Assembly: GCA_016704345.1 (NCBI GenBank)
Contig: JADJAH010000034.1
Span: 1 to 12,569, forward strand
Direction: 5' to 3'
Source of the DNA: Ignavibacteria bacterium
GTDB lineage: Bacteria; Bacteroidota; Ignavibacteria; Tepidaquicellales; Tepidaquicellaceae
Length of the DNA stretch: 12,569 nucleotides
This document shows positions 8,322-12,569 of this stretch, piece by piece. Below the pieces are notes generated by a model. The model ran no database searches and was not told the DNA's origin. It was given only the letters and a program-made list of their open reading frames with translations. Position numbers and translations under genes: made by a program. Positions within the stretch are counted from its first letter, which is position 1; each line of letters starts with the position of its first letter.

Positions 8322-8699
8322 GCTTCTAAAGTTTAGATTTAGTACCCAATTAGTCAGGCACATAGAATTGTGAATTTTGATTTTCTTGGGATGCTAATCA
8401 ATAATCACTTTCCGTGCCAAGAAATTGAATGTCTTATTATGCAGGGTAAATTAACTCTTGAACAGCTGTGGTTTTTATGAGATGGGTAATAAAGCCACAC
8501 AATTTTTGATTTTGTCCATAATTTCCACTATTAAGGAGGGTTGGACGTCCTTCAAATTGCCTAATCTAGTTTAGTCTGACAAGAAGATGTTAGATCTTAT
8601 GTATTGATAGAGTCTGTTCAATTTTATATAAAGTAACTGAAGCTATCTCGTAAAGTTCTTACTGTGTTATAGCTTTTTGATTTCCATTTACCTTTTACT
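8322..8699. other. Intergenic stretch upstream of the 7270-8321 gene
   Basis: No coding signature on either strand. It contains the possible sigma-54 element at 8404-8420 and a short palindrome GGACGTCC near 8543, and it runs into the heptamer array at its right end. It must hold the promoter of the minus-strand secreted-protein gene. Confidence 0.5.
8404..8420 (-). promoter_or_regulatory. Possible sigma-54-type promoter (perfect -24, poor -12)
   Basis: On the minus strand TTGGCACG (8413-8420) matches the -24 element of sigma-54 promoters exactly. At the right spacing the -12 element reads GTGAT instead of TTGCT, so the critical GC is GA. It lies about 85-100 bases before the start codon of the 7270-8321 gene. 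With the base errors seen elsewhere in this sequence the mismatch is not decisive, but a chance match is also plausible. Confidence 0.22.
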
Positions 8700-8779
<80 letters not shown>

Positions 8780-8782
<3 letters not shown>

Positions 8783-9568
8783 GAGACTCCATCTTTTCTC
8801 TTGCACAAACCTCGCAGCCTTTACAACAAAGGATCTCGGAAAGAACCGCACACCAAAAATAAGCAAGGAGTTTAGAAGGCCCGGAACCGCAACGGACTTT
8901 CCTTTCATCATAGCATTGTAATCCATACTCGGCAACTTCTTTCGATGTCGGCAATTTTCTTCCTCTCACCATACGGCTTTCATTGATCTTTGCGGCGTTC
9001 TGAAATCCGTAACTGTAGGACCAGGGCAAAGAGTTGTAACAGTCACCGGCTTACCGCTAAGCTCATTTCCCGATTGCTTCGGAGAAGCTAAGCACGTAAG
9101 CTTTGCTTGCATAGTAAACCGCCATCAGGGGGCCGGGCTGAAACGCGGCTGTAGAAGCAACGTTCATTATCTTACCTCCCCATTTCTTATCATATCACCA
9201 ATGAACAACTTAGTAAGATGTGTGAGGGAAGTAATATTGAGATTTATCATCTGCAATTCTTTCTCCCAATCAGTTTCAGCAAACATCCCAAACACGCCAA
9301 ACCCGGCATTGTTGATGAGGTAATCAACAGAAATTCTCTTTTCCTTTAGTTCGTCATAAATTTCCCTTGCGGAACGTGGCTCTGAAAGATCTTTGCCGAT
9401 CACATGAACTCTTACTTTGTATTGTTGCTCAAACTTTGTCTTGATTTCTTCAAGCTTTTCAATGCTTCGCGCGATAAGTACAAGGTCACCGCCTTTTGAT
9501 GCATGAAGTTCTGCGAGGTCAAGCCCTATGCCGCCCGATGCTCCTGTTATTAATGCTGTCTTGTTCAT
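8780..9568 (-). CDS. Short-chain dehydrogenase/reductase (SDR family)
   Basis: Cytoplasmic NAD(P)-dependent oxidoreductase of about 262 residues, the classical SDR length and of the DltE/YqjQ-like (COG0300) kind. ATG 9566-9568 starts MNKTALITGASGGIGLDLAE, with the Rossmann motif TGASGGIG. Next come LVLIARSIEKLEE and YLINNAGFGVFGMF with the NNAG motif. After a one-base deletion in a G-run (9178-9181) it reads GGKIMNVASTAAFQPGP with the catalytic serine, then VYYASKAYVLSFSEAIG with the Y-x-x-x-K pair. LCPGPTVTDF, KINESRMVRG and SVAVPGLLNSLLIFGVRFFP follow, ending ARFVQEK and TGA 8780-8782. Frames shift near 9178, 9068, 9003 and 8920. A GTG at 9605-9607 would add 13 residues; I prefer the internal ATG because the Rossmann strand follows at once. 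Substrate unknown. The gene is 108 bases downstream of the Asp-box gene. Confidence 0.92.
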
Positions 9569-9646
9569 CAAGGTTGATGTGAAAATTTTTAGAATTTCTA
9601 AATCCACACTTTATTTTGAAAGTGCGTCTCAGTACAACAGTGAAAT

Positions 9647-9657
9647 GGAAAATTGAT
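9647..9657 (+). repeat. Isolated fragment of the heptamer unit, opposite orientation
   Basis: TGGAAAATTGA on the plus strand equals about one and a half units of the T[GT]GAAA[AG] repeat. It lies between the stop of the Asp-box gene and the SDR start. Such a short match could be chance. Confidence 0.25.
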
Positions 9658-9676
9658 ACTGATCTAAAATCATTGC

Positions 9677-12442
9677 TCAAGGCCTTATCACAGCGACAAA
9701 GTTCAATGAGTTGTTATCCGCAATTCCAAGATCGGTTGCATCAACGAAGCTGTCTCCGTTAAGATCAGTCGCTTCATATCCTGTTAAAATTGCGAAGCAT
9801 CATTATCAATTGAACTCATATCGTTTCCGTCAATGATGCCGTCCCGATTCACATCCCCGGAATAGAATGTCCACTTCGCTCCGACGAGTTTCATGTTATT
9901 TCCGTATGCCTGTTGTTGGGTTGAAGTCATATCAAGTGATACGGTCTGCCCTTGAGAAATGCGATCGCCGATGAAGTCCAGGTTTCAGGCATTTCTGTGG
10001 ATGAACTGCACATAGTAATTTCCATCACGGCAATATTAAATTGCGCGGTTGCATTTCCCAGGTTATTGAGAAATACTGTTGAAGAATCAATTGCCGCAAA
10101 CGGAGGCAATGCTTCGTGAAGGATAACTCTCACAGTGTCCGCAATCTGTGACATGCCATTGTAGAATCCTTCAATGCCGGCTGTAACATTCAAAGAAACA
10201 GGCGGAGGATTTGTGAATCCTTTCTTTATGCCGTTTCCAAAACTCGTAACCCAAACTTCATTTTGGTCATTTGGATTATAGAAAATCCTCTCCGGCTGAC
10301 GAAAGTTGTAGCCCTGTACCTGAGAAAAAGTTGGTGAAGCGGTGTTGATATTATTACTGTACCATAATCCGTTTACTTCAGTTGACATGTACATCTCATT
10401 TGGATTTACAGGACTTATCGTGCACGATCCGACGCGCTCAAGGTTGTTGATCTTTGTCCAGTTAATGCCTCTGTTAGTCGTGCGGTACAATCCTCCAAGC
10501 CCGTTCGGCGGACCGCCCCATCCGCTGAAACGCAGCCGTACCAAGTACTTTGTGTTGCATCGTGAGGGTCCACAACAACGTCTTTGTCCAGTAATGCATT
10601 CCGGTATGCGACCTGTCTGTCCAGCTTGTACCACCGTTAGTACTGATGAATATTCCCGAACTTGCAGTAAACACTCCCGAGGAATTTCTTCTTCCTGAAT
10701 ATGACGCAAGCAATGTTCCGTCGTTGAGTACTTTAATGTTGAATGGATGTCCTTCCGTTCTGGGGGGATTAATGAGCTTCGTCCAAGTTGAAGAGCTTCC
10801 GTTCTGAATGTTTGACGAAACAAAGATTCCGCCGAGTGTGCTGTGAATCACGCTTGCATACATCCTGTTCTGATTATTCGGATCAAGCGCCAGCCAAATT
10901 ACCGGGTGCACAAAATCATGAAGCGTAAGCCATGCAGCGCCTTTATTGGTTGAATATAGTACAGCGCCGGTTCCGGTGTTGATGCGCGAGTCCGCAAGAT
11001 ATGTGCTGATACATATCGTGAACGGATGAAGTTGCTCCGTAGAGGATACCGCTTATGGGATGCATCACTGAATTGTACATTGTGTTATATGTGTGTCCCG
11101 TGTAATTAAATGACCAGTAATTGCCTCCGTCAGTTGTACGCGTGCCTCTTATATCGGAGTAACAGCCTAAGATGTTGTTAGTGTCTGCCCATTCAAGCCA
11201 CCAGCAGCTTGTGTTTTCGAGACCAACCGCGGTAAGATTTTCCTTTCGGTGTCGGGAGATTCATTGGATTCTGATCAGCAATATTCAGATATGCCTGCCG
11301 CCATGTTGCTCCGCCGTTTGTTGGAGATGTGCGGAAACCCAAGGTCGGTTATGATAAGCTTGTTTTGCATCGACGGGTGAACACTGGAATCCCGAGCATA
11401 CTCGCCATACGACCAGCCCCTGTCTCCGCCTGAAGCCGCTCCAGCCGGTGAAGATGTTTTGATTGTTATTTGTAAGAAGAAGTATTGCTCCAATTCATTC
11501 CGCCGTTGGTTGTCTTATAAACGATCGGATCACCGGCATCACTGCCGCCTGCCAGATAAGCGATATCAATATTGCTCAAGGGCATTGATGCAAAGAAAGG
11601 ATGATGCGATGTGTTGATGCCTGAAACTTTTTGTGCCCAGCTTGATTGCTCCCAGTCAATGGAGTAAACATTCTGATACCCGTAGTGATCAGCTCCGGTA
11701 ACCCCGGGATAAACATCGCCGCTGTTCAAAGTTACACAGAAGAAGCGTGTAACACCGCCTTGTTTCCCTGAGGCAAAAGAGACAATAGCTTCAGTAGCAG
11801 GAATGCCCGTAATTGCGGACATGGAAAATGTTGACCCGTTATTTGTTGAAACAAGAACTCCGTTATCAAGGCATACAAAAATATTATTACCGTCAAAAAA
11901 TACGCCGGCAATATAACAGCCGTTTGCGTTACTGTATTTTTGGAGTGAATGTCCTTCCCACCGTGCGATGGTAAAACAGTGTCTACAATCTGAAGTAAGT
12001 CAGCGGTACGGGGTAGCCCGGATCAGACGTTCGATTTGAAGGCTCCGCCGAAGGTAGGATCGGAGGCGATTGCATTCCATGTGACGCCGCCGTCCACTAA
12101 CACTTGGGGAGTCATCAAATCGCCTACAAAATGTATACAGTAAAGTATCTGAGGATTCTCCGTGAGTCGACTTGGCTCCATTGCCGGTGATGTTTATTGA
12201 AGCTGATCCCTCTCCGCGAGGCCCGAGGTTTGTCGCATGAAACAGTTCACTCATGTCACAAGCAATGTAGATCTCATCAGAATTGTGCAGGACTGAAGCT
12301 CGGAGAGGAACAGTGCGCCATAAGCTCCGGGACCTTTAACGGATGTCCATTGGAGTTATCTTGGATAAGCAGTTGAACAGAAGATACAAGTACAAAGACG
12401 ATGGATAATTTTGAGGGATTTAAGAATAATAAAGTTCTTCAT
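9677..12442 (-). CDS. Large secreted Asp-box (BNR/sortilin-like) protein with dockerin-type C-terminal cassette
   Basis: Exported protein of about 920 residues. ATG 12440-12442 opens a signal peptide (MKNFIILKSLKI, then after a shift SIVFVLVSSVQLL). The body is a beta-propeller of Asp-box repeats (S/T-x-D/N-x-G-x-x-W). Readable copies are TTNGGMNW (about 11480-11510), TNGGATW (about 11303-11325), TTDGGNYW (about 11115-11140), STNGGTSW (about 10620) and TTNRGINW (about 10460), and DGGVTW near 12085. Between them come YLAGGSDAGDPIVYK, VIWLALDPNNQNRMYAS and ISPVNPNEMYMSTEVNGLWY, as in VPS10/sortilin or plant-PSII-assembly-factor-like propellers. The C-terminal cassette starts NVTAGIEGFYNGMSQIADTV. 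It has loops DVNRDGIIDGND and DLNGDSFVDATD and ends ADNNSLNFVAVIRP and TGA 9677-9679. At least eight frame changes occur. Binding or adhesion is more likely than sialidase activity, since I see no sialidase arginine triad, but I cannot exclude it. Confidence 0.85.
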
Positions 12443-12569
12443 GAGCTTTTGAATTTTAAGAAGTTTATCGATTAATCCTCAAACATATTACTGATTCTGT
12501 TTACAAACAAGAAAGGGGCGCGGTGTAATTGGATTACTGTCGGAAGAATTAAAACTCAAAGCAATCACC

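Noticed and set aside
10342..10698. Plus-strand open frame of 118 residues
   Set aside because: It lies opposite readable Asp-box sequence on the minus strand and has no family motif or ribosome site.

Overview
The window looks like chromosomal DNA from a free-living member of the Bacteroidota/Chlorobi side of the tree, most probably Ignavibacteria or a relative. The main pointer is a cassette carried by three secreted proteins: a beta-sandwich with an 'IEGFYN'-like opening, then a dockerin-type calcium-loop pair, ending in V-x-R-P or I-x-R-P. I associate this pattern with that group from memory, without a search. Weak or absent Shine-Dalgarno sequences also fit. No phage, IS or plasmid genes are visible.

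Layout, left to right: a major facilitator transporter (123-1328, minus); a gene-poor gap with a heptamer repeat; a YgjP/DUF45-type zinc metallopeptidase-fold protein (1699-2399, minus); a perfect 14-bp inverted repeat; a large secreted LamG / beta-sandwich / dockerin-pair / GH16 glucanase protein (2697-4737, plus); an intact SAM-dependent methyltransferase (4785-5537, minus); tRNA-Pro(UGG) (5811-5884, plus) with a strong intrinsic terminator; pyrD, class 2 dihydroorotate dehydrogenase (6005-7039, plus). Then come three minus-strand genes: a secreted choice-of-anchor-V-like protein with the cassette (7270-8321), a short-chain dehydrogenase (8780-9568), and a large secreted Asp-box (BNR/sortilin-like) protein with the same cassette (9677-12442). 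A second, longer block of the heptamer repeat sits directly against the SDR stop codon.

Every protein gene except the methyltransferase is broken into two or more frames by single-base indels. The conserved protein motifs continue correctly across each break, for example in pyrD, where three one-base omissions restore a textbook DHODH. This looks like uncorrected sequencing or assembly error rather than pseudogene decay. Genes are therefore annotated here as whole units spanning their frames.

Functionally, pyrD, tRNA-Pro, YgjP, SDR, MFS and the methyltransferase are ordinary housekeeping or accessory genes. The distinctive content is the trio of exported proteins. They combine unrelated front ends (carbohydrate recognition and beta-glucanase, a CxCH-bearing anchor-V domain, an Asp-box propeller) with one shared tail cassette, which suggests a common surface-display or assembly scheme. 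No cohesin-like partner is visible in the window.
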